Of a DNA stretch of 64,000 nt, positions 12,612-24,172 are shown in pieces. The notes below the pieces were generated by a model, which was not told the DNA's origin, searched no databases, and worked only from the letters and a program-made list of their open reading frames with translations. Every line of letters begins with the position of its first letter. Position 1 is the stretch's first letter. The DNA comes from Gossypium raimondii. Taxonomy: Eukaryota; Streptophyta; Magnoliopsida; Malvales; Malvaceae. Where the stretch lies: assembly GCF_025698545.1 (NCBI RefSeq), contig NC_068565.1, positions 8,184,001 to 8,248,000 of the forward strand. Reading direction: 5' to 3'. The translations under genes and the position numbers were made by a program.

Positions 12612-12730
12612 ATAGAAGCTCATAAGAGCTGGTCCTCTTGAATACACCAACAGAAGCTCGAAAGCTGAACAGAAGCTCGTAAGAGCTGGATAGAAGCTCG
12701 TAAGAGCTGAACAGAAAGTAAAACATAAGA
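12612..12730. repeat. Minisatellite of AGAAGCTCGTAAGAGCT units
   Basis: About four units of roughly 24 bp containing the partly self-complementary word AGCTCGTAAGAGCT, in direct order, within LTR D. Confidence 0.75.
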
Positions 12731-15284
12731 GTTCGCAACAAATGCTGAACCCCGATTTACTTGGGTAAATGTTGTTGTCTCCTTCCAATACCATGCTACA
12801 CCAAATTACAAATGTACTCAAATCCCGCGCTCAATCCAAACTTAGTATTAACTTTGAGAATATATTTCTAACAATAATTCCATTCCAACAATAGAACATA
12901 TATATAATACCAATCACCAATTAACATTCACTTTAATCAAAATTTTACAGAATACAGTTCATACAAACTTACCTGGTTAAATTGCAAAAATATCAAGATT
13001 CAAGGTCATTTTGGTAATTTTCTATTTTCCTCGATTTTCCACTCGACCTTGATCTAAATTAATAATTTCATTCCATATATTAATTTAGACAATAAAACAA
13101 TTCATTTAATGCAATTTGGTCATTTTTACATTTTACAAAATTACCCTAAAGTTTTACTTTTATTCAATTTAGTCCCTAAGCCCAATACATGCAAATTGAC
13201 CATTTTAATACAAAACCAAGCTATCCAAATGTTCATGATATTCAAAACATCTCATTTATACAATAATTTCACAAAAACCCTTGTACTTTTAACTTTTCAT
13301 AATTTAACCCTAAAATCAATATTTAACAAAATCACTTTATAAAATCATCATACACCATAATCAAAGCTCTAAATCCATGTTATTCATCAAAAAATCTATT
13401 ATTTATCAATGAAAACTTCCAAAATTTTTAATAAAATAAAAAAATAAGGTAAGGTTTAGTTGGACCTAATTGTAACAATCTAAAAACATAAAATTACAAG
13501 AAATGGGTAAGAATTGAACTCACGTGAAGAAAAATTGAAGAACCAGCTTAAGCTCTCTTCTATGTTTGTTTGAACTAAAAATGAAGAAGAAAATGTCTAG
13601 AAACTTTCCAATTTCCAATTTGTTTTATTTTAATTTCACCAAAATTACAATTTTGCCATTGAATGACTTTATTTTATTATTTTTTCTCTTATGCCGCCTC
13701 ATCCATTAAATTTAGGTACATTTATTACTTAGGTCCTTCTTTATTTATTAATTAACTCATTTAATCACCTAATTATTATATTTAACAAGTTTTACACCTT
13801 TCCAATTTAGTCCTTTTCATGAATTGATTATTTAACCATTAAAATTTTTCAACGAAACTTTAATACCATCTTAATGGCACTCCGTAAATATTTATAAAAA
13901 TATTTACGGCTCGGTTTATAAAAACGAGGTCCCGATACATCACTTTCTAAAACCACTTGACCTAATAAATCATTAAAAAACACAAATTACTAATTCCAAA
14001 ACCTTTTTAAAACCATATTTGACTCGTAAATATTAAATAATAATACTTAAGATGTAACAGCCCAGTTTTGACCCTAGTCAGACAGTGGTTTCGAGACCAC
14101 AAATCTGAGTCAAAAAAATATTTTAATATTATTTTCTGTGCTTATAGTATGTGAATTGACACGTGTGAAATTTTTGTGATTTAATTTATCCGTTTGTGTA
14201 CTTAATTTGCGAAAAAGGGCTAAATCACATAAAAAAAAATAAAAGTGGCATTCTATATGTTAAATGTGCTTAATTGTTATGGCTTGTTAAATGGGAGGTC
14301 TTTATGATGTTATTATACCATTAATAGTTTGAGTGGACCTTTATGGACATATATTAATTAATTATCATGTTTTATAATAAAGGTTAAAATTGGTATTTGA
14401 TAATTATGTTAATATAAGTAAAACAAAACCAAATTTTGTATCATCTTTTATGATACTTAGCTGAATATAAAAAAAAAGAAGAAGAAAAGGAAGTTTTCAT
14501 GCATTTTAGGGTTCAGCCATGTTAATGATCAATTGAAGGTTAGTTTTTGATCCGTTTTTGATGAATTCTATGTTTTTGTGATTGTTGCTTCGTGTTCTAG
14601 CAAGCCCATGCCTCAATTTTTGAAAGTGTTGATGATTTTGAAAGTTGCCATTGATGAACTCATGAGTTCTGTGATGCTTGATGATGAATTATGCAAGCTT
14701 AGTGTTTGATATACATGTTTTGTAAAGTGATTTTTGACAAAAATGTCAATTAGGGATTTAATTATGAAATTTGAAAATTTAGGGGCTTAAATGTGAAATA
14801 AATGAAATATATGGGTTGCTAGAGACCATATGAAGATTCAGATAAGGCATGGACTTGATAAATTTTGTGTATTTTGTGATTTTATGAAATAGGGACTAAA
14901 TTGTGAAAAATGTGAATTTTAGGGGCTAAAGTGCAAATTGCCCAGATTATGTGTTTGTGGTTAAATTGAATGAAATGTGTTGTTAAATAGCTAAATTTGA
15001 ATTTATTGAAGATCAAGAACAAAAGAAAACATAATTAGAACGGGGGAAGTCGAAAGTGGTCGAGTAGTTGATTCCATCCGCTTGTCTTCGTCTGAGGTAA
15101 GTTCGTAAGTAAATAATTGAAGATAAATTTAATGTATTTATTTTATACATATCCGAATAGAAATGTTTGTATGTATACTACAATGCCGAATTGTATTTTA
15201 AAATAGGATGATTAATTACGAGTTTAATTTGATTGATTTATGATATCTGCAAGTCATACGAACCACATGAATGCTGAAATGCGA

Positions 15285-15455
15285 TATCGTGTAAGACCAA
15301 GTCTGGGACGTTGGCATCGATTTAAGATTTACATGTAAGACCATGTCTGTGACATTGGCGTCGTATATGATTACGTGTAAGACCCAGTCTAGGACAGTGA
15401 AATCATTATTTCACTACATGTAAGACCACGTTTGGGACGTTGGCATTGTAGAAGT
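15285..15455. repeat. Four-unit tandem repeat in LTR A
   Basis: Units of about 42-46 bp built on GTAAGACCAAGTCTGGGACGT-type words followed by TGGCATCG. They start near 15290, 15332, 15375 and 15419. Confidence 0.8.
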
Positions 15456-16018
15456 TTTTTGAGCCATCCGAGTATCTTTTCTTTGAATTCGAATGGTATA
15501 ACAGGAAATTATATGGCAAAACTGAATGTGAGTTTAAATTAAGCAATTCAGGTGAGTTTGAGTTATACGAAACTTGATAGTAAAGGTAAGCATTATGTAT
15601 AACATGAAAAGATGAATTAAACACTTCACTATGAGTATATATGTATGTGTACAACATTAGTAGAATTTGGTTTACTTGTATAATTTATATGTGTACTTAG
15701 AAAAAAAATTATTTCCTGACTACTTACTAAGCTATTTAAGTGTGCGGTGTGTTTGTTTATTCATTGTTTTAGAAATTTTGAAAGCTAGTTACGAGCTTGG
15801 GGATCGTCAAGGAAATCTGTCACACTATCGATCTCTGTTTTGGTATTTTAAAAGCATTGAAACTTTGAACATATGGCATGTATAGACTAGTATTTGTTTT
15901 GTTTGGTTTTGAAATTTGTATATATATGTATATAGCCATGTGAAAATGGTTTGATCATGATACTAATGTTGGTATATATAATAGGTCATGCTATAAGCTT
16001 AATTTGGAGGTATGTTTC

Positions 16019-17516
16019 TGTTAGAGTATGCCCAAAGATCAATCATGAGCTGGTTGTAATAACATACTTGATTTATCATGTTTATTAATATAAGGCGTTA
16101 CCATTTTTATTTCAGTTTCTTTTCTGTGTGTATAAATAAACTGCTTTATAATAATGTCCTGAGAATAATATGATTATTCTTAAAAGATCCTTAGTCAAGT
16201 ATTATTGTTGGATAGGACAACAATAATGCATTAAGACTAACATGCAGTTGATTAAAGATAAAGAGTTGTCATTGATATGGAATGTCAGAATTGATGCATG
16301 AATATGTGTGTTAGAGAACAACATATTGGACTGACCCATTATGAGTATGTTTCTTGGATTATTATGTAATTGTCACGACATTACTCATAGTGATTAATAT
16401 GTATATGATCCTCAGACTTGAGATCATCATAATCCCAACATCGTGAGTAGTATATCTTGATACAGTTAAATGTACACCGTAACTGGTTGTTCTATAAAGG
16501 CTGATGTTGGATATACCACAATCGATGTAGAGGGATATGTTTGGTCGATATAGAATAAGTCCCTCCTACATGATGGGAGTAATATCTTAGGCCACTTGTT
16601 TAAGTGAGACTAGAAATGCATGGCCATACTTAAATAAGTTGATATGAGATGTCATACTTATTTGTATATCATAGTCTGCTTAAGATATCAAGGAACATGG
16701 AATGGACTATGCAAGTGTGACTATTCCATGAATTGTGTCCAATCCAGAGAGAAAGGACTTAAGGATTATTGCATAAAAGGTTAATCATAAAAAGGTTATG
16801 TCGAATCATGATCTCTTGTGACTTAGGTAGCAATGATGCATTGCTAGATGCCACTCATTGTTTGTAACATTGGAATCGTTCTAGTATTACTGCTAACGTT
16901 ACAGGAACCTACAGGGTCACACCCTATAGTTGAAATGAACGGAATAAGCCATAGTTGGTATTGTTTTTGGGGGTCGCTTAAATTAAATTAATTATAGAAT
17001 TAATTTAATTCAGTAATCAAATTTCCAACACATTATGAACAATGTTGTTGTATGCATAATGAGGACATGAATTTGGTTAGCATATGAATTCAAATAAATA
17101 TATGGTTTACAGAAATTATATTATAATTAATGAATTATAATTTTCGGTTTAAAATATTACTATATTTATTTAATTCCTAAAAGCCCTAAAAATAAAAGAT
17201 TTATAAGGATCCCGTTTTTCCTTTGCTTGGGTCAAGCAGCCGTAAAAGAAAAATCACTTTCAAAACTGTTTTGGGGATTTCTTCCGTTCGTAGTCAACTG
17301 GGTGGATTACGTAGAGGCCGGGATCACAATAGATTGCGGCTTGGTTCTACAGCAGATCAGACTACTCGTTGTTGAGGAGTTGTTGTCTACTCTGAATAAA
17401 CATTAGGTAATTTCGCAACCTTTTCACCCCGATTCGTTCCTCACACATGGATTCCTGGTTGGAATCACCGAATTATTATTTTTCCGCTGCGCCATAGGGG
17501 TGCCGGCGATCCAACA
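16019..17516 (+). mobile_element. Copia-type solo LTR, 1498 bp, copy 1
   Basis: Starts TGTTAGAGTATGCCC and ends GGCGATCCAACA. Perfect 5-bp target duplication GTTTC (16014-16018 and 17517-17521). The same element, about 1497 bp, recurs at 19494-20990. TGTTAG...CAACA ends, 5-bp duplications and absence of coding sequence fit a solo LTR of a Ty1/copia element. Orientation is arbitrary but the same in both copies. Confidence 0.88.
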
Positions 17517-19493
17517 GTTTCTTGTTAAATATGTTTATGATGTTGGTTATATGATTCGGCAATAAGAAGTGTTTATGAGGATGTATAATCGGTCATGCAA
17601 GTAGCTCATTTTAGAAGTATAATTTGTAGCATATTTGTGTGGTGATTGATTATATAATTCGGCTTACGTGAAGTAAATATAGTTGATAGATGTATTTCGG
17701 TTGTGGCTTATTGTTGATTTATTTTGGATGTATGATTTGTCTTATGTAAAGGTTTGAAAGTAGTAAATAATGTGTTTTTGATATAATATTTATGCTCACC
17801 TAAGTTAAGTTATATGTATGATTAATAGCTTGCATATTGATTGTTAAAGGACAACTTGTAATGGTAAAATATGAACATGTTTTGTAATTGATTTGATGGT
17901 CATTTAGGTACGAGCATAAATGGTACAATTAACTTTGATATGAGATTGTGAAAGTGGTAGTTATTATTTTGGTAAGTGTGCCTAATTTGGTAAAACCAAA
18001 TTTTATACTTGATCATTATGAGATGTGGTTAATGTCGTATATATATATATATATTAATGTTTAATAAAACATGTGGTATGGCTTGACTTAGTAAAATGTG
18101 AAGAGTGCATAATTATAAATAGTATTTTTGGGAATAGTATGAATTACAGAATCAAAGCATGCTAGATTGGTGTAAAATTATACTAAATGAATAGAATTGA
18201 AATGATTATATTATTTGGTACTTGAATTGAAATGAATGTCTGTTCTGATTTGTATTTTAGTCGGTAATGCCTCGTAATCCTAATCCGACGAAAGACGTGG
18301 GTTAGGGGTGTTACATAAGAACTTACTTTTCGGATTTAGTGGTCTCAAACTACTATTTTCGAAACCATTAAAAAATTAGGCTGTTACAATTTTGGGGACC
18401 ATAATTTCGAAGATAGAGTCAGGAAATATTATTTAATAATATTTACGAGTTCATTATATTATTTTATTGATGTTTGAATTGGTAAGTTTGGTTAGCAGGT
18501 TAGAAACAACAATGTATGATCTAAACCGTAAGAATTAGTGAATAGTTAGTCAAATGAGTTTAATAAAAATTGTTCAAGGTTCAAAGTGGTAAATAACCAC
18601 TCTTGCATGGTAGTGCTAGCTGTGTCAATGTTTAGCGAAAACACATGTTAATTTTCATTTAATGATGAAATTAAGATGTTAAGTGTTATAGGCTAAAGTG
18701 GATGGAAAGAGAGTCTCATTCTCGTCTGATGTGAGCTTGATCACATCATGTGAAGGTTCAAATAGAAGGGCTCATGAGTTGACCAATGATCCATTTCCAT
18801 TTGCAAACATGATCTGTTTTGGACTACTATGGAAGAATGACTGGGCCTATTGCATGAAGCCTAATACTAAGATGAAATGTTACTTTGGATTAACTATTTG
18901 GGCCCTATCACTTAGCAATTTAGTTTTTGGGTTCAAGGCTTTGTTGGTTTAATTTATGATCTTCCTTTAGTAATGTTTCGTACCTTTAGGTGTCAAGTGT
19001 GTCTTCAATTTATACTTTGTGTCATATTTAGTTTCCACAGCTTTTGTGTGTCCATATCATGTTTATTTCGTGTCACATGTTTGTTGTCTTTAATGTGTCA
19101 TGTTTATTATGTTTTAATTTCACAACATGCATATTTCTAATTATATTGTGTTTGATTTTTAACTATAGTATCTTTCAGTAATATTTTTTGTTTGTGATTT
19201 TGCAAATGAGCTAATGGTCTCTATTTATAGTGTTTGTAGGTATATAGTCGGTCGCAAAGGGGTGCCTATGACTTTTCGTATTCCCATGCAAATTCATGCA
19301 CGTCTATTTTCTTTTCCAACAAGAATTCATGTATTTCTTCAAACATCAAGTGACCATTTGAATTTTGCACACAAGTGCATTGTGTTGGATTACCGGTACA
19401 CCTCGTGGTGCAATGGAAAAAAATATTCCAGCTATCATCAACCATGGATCCATGTACAAGGAACGAATTGGGTTGAAAAAGATTTAACGATAT

Positions 19494-20990
19494 TGTTAGA
19501 GTATGCCCAAAGATCAATCATGAGATGGTTGTATTAACATACTTGATTTATCATGTTTATTAATATAAGGCGTTACCATTATTATTTCAGTTTCTTTCCT
19601 GTGTGTATAAATAAACTGTTTTATAATAATGTCCTGAGAGTAATATGATTATTCTTAAAAGGTCCTTAGTCAAGTATTATTGTTGGATAGGACAACAATA
19701 ATGCATTAAGACTAACATGTAGTTGATTGATGATAAAGAGTTGTCATTGATATGGAATGTCAAAATCGATGCATAAATATGTGTGTTAGAGAACAACATA
19801 TCGGACTGACCTGTTATGAGTATGTTTCTTGGATTATTATGTAATTGTCACAACATTACTCATAGTGATTAATATGTATATGATCCTTAGACTTGAGATC
19901 ATCATAATTCCAACATCGTGAGTTGTATATTTTGATACGATCAAACGTATAATCAGAATCGGTTGTTCTATAAAGGTGATGTTGGATATACCACGATCTA
20001 TGTAGAGGGATATGGTTGATCGATATAGGATAAGTCCCTCCTACATAATGAGAGTAATATCTTAGGCCACTTGATTGAGTGAGACTAGAAATGCATGGCC
20101 ATGCTCAAATAAGCTGATATGAGATGTCATACTTATTTGTATATCATAGTCTACTTAAGATATCAAGGAATATGGAATGGACTATGCAAGTGTGACTATT
20201 CCATGACTTGTGTCCAATCCAGAGACAAAGGACTTAAGGATTATTGCATGAAAGGTTAATTATAAAAAGGTTATGTCGAATCATGATTTCTTGTGACTTA
20301 GGTAGCAATGATGCATTGCTAGCTGCCACTCATTGTTTGTAACATTGGAATCGTTCTAGTATTACGCTAACGTTACAAGAACCTCTGAGGTCACACCTAT
20401 AGTTGAAATGAACGAAATAAAACATAGTTGGTATTGTGTTTGGTTGTCGCTTGAATTAATTTAATTATATAATTAATTTAATTGGATAATCAAATATCAA
20501 ACACATTATGTACAAGGTTGTTGTACGCATAATAAGAACATGAATTTGGTTAGTATATAAATTCAAATAAATATATAGTTTACCGAAATCATTATTATAA
20601 TTAATGTAATTATAATTTTCGGTTTAAAGCATAGTTATATTTATTTAATTTTTAGAAACCCTAAAAATAGATATAGAAAATCTCATGTTTTATTTGCTTG
20701 GGATCTAGCAGCTGTCAAAGAAAAGTTTTTCCAAAACAATTTTGGGGATTCCTTCCGTTCATTGTCAAATGGGTGGATTACGTAAAGGCCGGAGTCAAGA
20801 TAGATTGCGGCTTGGTTCGATAGTAGATCAGATTACTCATTGCTGAGGCGTTGCTGTCTACTCAGAATAAAGATTCGGTAATTTCGAAACCTTTATTTCA
20901 CCCCGATTCGTTCTCATACCTGTATCCATGGTTAGGATCGCCGAATGTTTTAATTTTCCGCTGCACCGTAGGGGTGCTGGCGTTCCAACA
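19494..20990 (+). mobile_element. Copia-type solo LTR, 1497 bp, copy 2
   Basis: Second member of the family at 16019-17516, in the same orientation and similar along its full length (for example CAAGTATTATTGTTGGATAG and the CTTCCGTTC region near the end). It ends CGTTCCAACA. Flanks GATAT (19489-19493) and TATAT (20991-20995) agree at 4 of 5 bases. No genes. Confidence 0.83.
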
Positions 20991-20995
20991 TATAT

Positions 20996-21556
20996 AACTT
21001 TTGAATCTGATTTCTTTTTGCGATGTTGATTCCAAGACGCAACCAAAAATGTCTCGATCTCTACGTAGTTCACCCAGTCAAAACGAACAGCAAAAACTCT
21101 CTTAAACTTTTTAGAGAGAATGTTCAAAATAGCTGCTAGACCCTTTTTTTATTTTTTTTTCCTTTTTTGGCAACTGTAACACACTAAAGGATTATATTCC
21201 TTTTATTAATCTAACCTAATAAAAACAAAATAATTCTTTTTTTTAGAGAAACATATGAAAAGCATATTAAAAAGATTATATTCTTTCCAAAAGAATATCA
21301 ACTTCCATGCCTATTTAATTAAAGTATTTAATTTATATTTTTTGTTACGGTTATTTTATTTCGTTATTCCAATTGAGAGATTTGCTACTTCATTTCCCAT
21401 TCGATATTCAATCTAAAATTATTCAAATATCTTTTCTTATCAAAATCAATCGTGTTTCTTACATGAGTGGCTAAATCCCTTAGGGGAGACTAATGAGTGG
21501 GTGAGGATGTGACTAAAAAAGGGTTTGAGATTTATCGAGATGGATTAGTTGGTATA
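20996..21556. other. Unassigned stretch between solo LTRs
   Basis: No gene or repeat boundary recognised. The minus-strand open frame at 20858-21127 crosses the LTR border and is therefore not a gene. A T-rich run lies at about 21146-21170. Confidence 0.4.
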
Positions 21557-23284
21557 TGTAACACCTCAAAATAGGGCTAAGAGTTTTAGGGGTATTTTAG
21601 AGATTTTAGCTTTAGAGTGATCAAAATTTTGCGATATGATATATTGGTAATGTTTTTTATGATGGTTTGTAGAAAATTAAATTAATTTTTGAAAAAGAGT
21701 TTTAAAGACCTTCAATTTTGAAAATTGGACTGATTTGTAAAAAAAGTCAAAATTATGAGTTTTTAAGAGGCAGTTAAACCAAATTTTAAAAATCACCCTA
21801 ATATCATCCCCCACCTATAAGTTTGACATTAGTCTTCTTCCCTTTTATTGTTGTTCCCATCCCTTACTTCTCTAAGAACTTTACAATCGATTTTGATTCC
21901 CGAACTCCATACTCTTGATTTCTTTTAGTTTTCCAACATTAAACCTCCATTAAACACCAAGAAGAACACCCAAAATCACCATTGATTTCTCCATTGTCAA
22001 ACTTGTGAGTTTTTCAGATTTTCGATCAAACACTCGATTTTTCGTCAGCTAAAGTGACGATTCAATTCCTAATTAGCTTTGAATGATATCTGGTCTTTTA
22101 AACAAAATTGTTAGCCATTAAATCGCATGTTTTAAATAAAAGCTGAAAATTGGGTTGTTAATGGTAGATTTCGGGATTTTGGGTAAAAATGTGGGTTCAA
22201 AATTTTTTTCAAATTTTTTAAAATGATTAGAAGGTTTCTAAACTTACTTCAAAGTTTCGTTAATAATTTCTTGAGTTTTAATGAATTTTTGAAAAATAGC
22301 CAAAAACATGTTGAAAAAGTCGATACCATGGATTGGGTGATTTTTTGTAGTTTAAAGGTTGGGATTGAGTCGTAGGTGAATTATAAGATGAACGGAATTG
22401 GTTTTAGGTGAAAAGATTAAGTATAGACCGAGATATTTGAATTTAAAGTTTGCTATGTTAAAGGTTTCAATTCCATGAGAACTTAGCTTAGGCTTATTTT
22501 TTTATTGCTTATGGTGAGTCCTTAGCTAATTTTTGAATGTATTGTTGTGTAAATTGTTGTGTTGAAGTTTTGGATTCGCTAAGACCATCTACGAGCTAGG
22601 AAAGGCTAGTTTGAGCTTTCGACATTTTGACGAAAGCATATTGGTGAGTGTTTGGAATAATTACTTTTGGACATGATTCAATGTGTGATTTGATAATTTA
22701 GTTGTAGCCTAAACCTCTACTCTAACTTCCGAGTGTAAGCTTTCTCGTACTCATGTTTAATTTGTGAAATATGTGCTTGTGTTATTATAAAAACGTGAAC
22801 TAAGATGAGATGCAATTACATGTGACATGTGTTCATGATTACTGTTGTGAAGGTGCATATATAGGCATGTCAATCATGCCAAGTGACAGTGATAATTATG
22901 TGCTCATGATGTAAATATGAAGTGATAGTGAACGGTAAATCGGTAAGTAATATATGTGTGCTTAATAATAGATATTTTGGCCTTATGATTCTTGAAATCG
23001 TTGGATATAGTTGGCATGCCATAAGATTGTGAGTACTCACTTATATATTATATGATTTGGGCGTTAGAGCTTTGGGACATGTTGGAGAGATAAGGGAATG
23101 TGAGCTAAGCTCTATTCAACGGGACATGTTTTGTGTGTTGGAGAGTGTTAGCTTTATGCTTCACTTTTGGGATATGTTTGACTTTATGATTCTATGTGGT
23201 GTGTTGGAGATCCGTGTATCCGATGAGTGGTGATAGTACCCACTTTTACGTTTCATAGCTCAAGTGCTAGTTTATCTATAAAGA

Positions 23285-23475
23285 TGTTTTTTAGTATTGC
23301 GATATATATGCTTGAATGTTATGTGATTATATGAGTATTGTGACATATGCTTGAATGTTATGTGATTACATAAGTATTGCGATATATGCTTGAACGTTAT
23401 GTAATTATATGAGTATTGTGATATATGCTTAAATGTTATGTGGTTATATGTGTAATGTGATATATGCTTAAAAGT
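23285..23475. repeat. Minisatellite in LTR C
   Basis: Four to five units of about 42-44 bp, each containing ATATATGCTTGAATGTTATG and GATTATATGAGTATTGTG-like words. The minus-strand open frame here simply translates the repeat. Confidence 0.85.
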
Positions 23476-24172
23476 GAACATGTTTACCATGTAAAAGAAC
23501 TAGAAAATAATGCACGAGTAAGTATAATATGACAATAAAGTTGGAACTATTGAGGTTATGCTATATGGTTGTTTCGTTGATGCTTGATGAATTGTTTGCA
23601 TAGTAGTTGTTCTAGGCAATCACTAAACTTGTTAAGCTCACCTACTCCCATCTTAAACCATTGTAGATTAGTAGTGTGTTGGTGTGAGCGATGTGGTTCC
23701 GAAGGGTGATCCAAGCAAGTCCTTTTCCGTTACTTCGTAGGTGTTATTGTTATTTGTTTTCGTTTTGGGAATAAAGCAATGTGGTAGACTTTTACTGATA
23801 TTTGTCATGACGTTTTGGATGCCTCTATAGGCTATCTGTTCCTAAGTTTATGAGATTCATCTCGTATTATGTTGATTATTTCTCGAACTTACTTTCGATG
23901 TTTGAGACTATTACTACGGCTATTTTGATGTTTGTTTGATGATGATATGATAGCATGATGAATTGGTACAAGTTAGAATGATTTTTATGCTTATATATGT
24001 TATATTCTTTTGGTCTGAAGCAGAGGTATTGATATTCTTTTAGTAAAAATGATACCTCTATGATTTTGAAATGTAAAGGAAGTCAGAATCTTAAATTTGG
24101 ATCAATACCTAATCACAAGTATCGATACTCGGGGTAATTCTATCGATACTTTTTCAATTGTACTGATATTTT

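Larger units (their letters stand above)
14053..18315 (+). mobile_element. Gypsy-type solo LTR A (nested in D, contains a copia-type LTR)
   Basis: Starts TGTAACAGCCC at 14053 and ends GTTAGGGGTGTTACA at 18315. The target duplication TAAGA is perfect (14048-14052 and 18316-18320). A copia-type solo LTR with its own duplication sits at 16019-17516; without it the element is about 2.76 kb. The right end (CGGTAATGCC...CCTAATCCGACG) is the mirror image of the left ends of D and of the 40126 LTR, so A belongs to the same broad family in opposite orientation. A four-unit tandem repeat lies at 15285-15450. No genes. Confidence 0.88.
11078..18388 (-). mobile_element. Gypsy-type solo LTR D (contains nested LTR A)
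   Basis: Starts TGTAACACTCC at 11078 and ends GGCTGTTACA at 18388. Flanks are ATTTC (11073-11077) and ATTTT (18389-18393), a 5-bp target duplication with one mismatch. The element is split by LTR A plus its duplication (14053-18320); without this it is about 3.0 kb. It is related to the solo LTR at 40126-42383: both open with TAACACYCCTAACC and carry a GCATTACCGGAGTTTACAAATTA stretch. No internal retrotransposon sequence accompanies it, which is why it is called a solo LTR. No genes. Confidence 0.75.
11037..19493. mobile_element. LTR-like block E, interrupted by LTR D
   Basis: Starts TGTAACAACC at 11037. It is broken at 11077 by LTR D and resumes at 18394 with GGGGACCATAATTTCG, a continuation expected in this kind of LTR. 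It is traced with falling certainty into 18390-19490, where no gene is seen (the small open frames at 18698 and 19214 match nothing I know). The far end and its target duplication were not found, so the element is incomplete or its limits are wrong. Confidence 0.35.

Noticed and set aside
20858..21127. 89-residue minus-strand open frame
   Set aside because: It spans the right border of a solo LTR and its target duplication, so it cannot be an ancestral gene.
23285..23475. CRISPR-like array
   Set aside because: Units are contiguous and diverge along their length. This is a minisatellite inside a plant LTR; the same applies to the other arrays.
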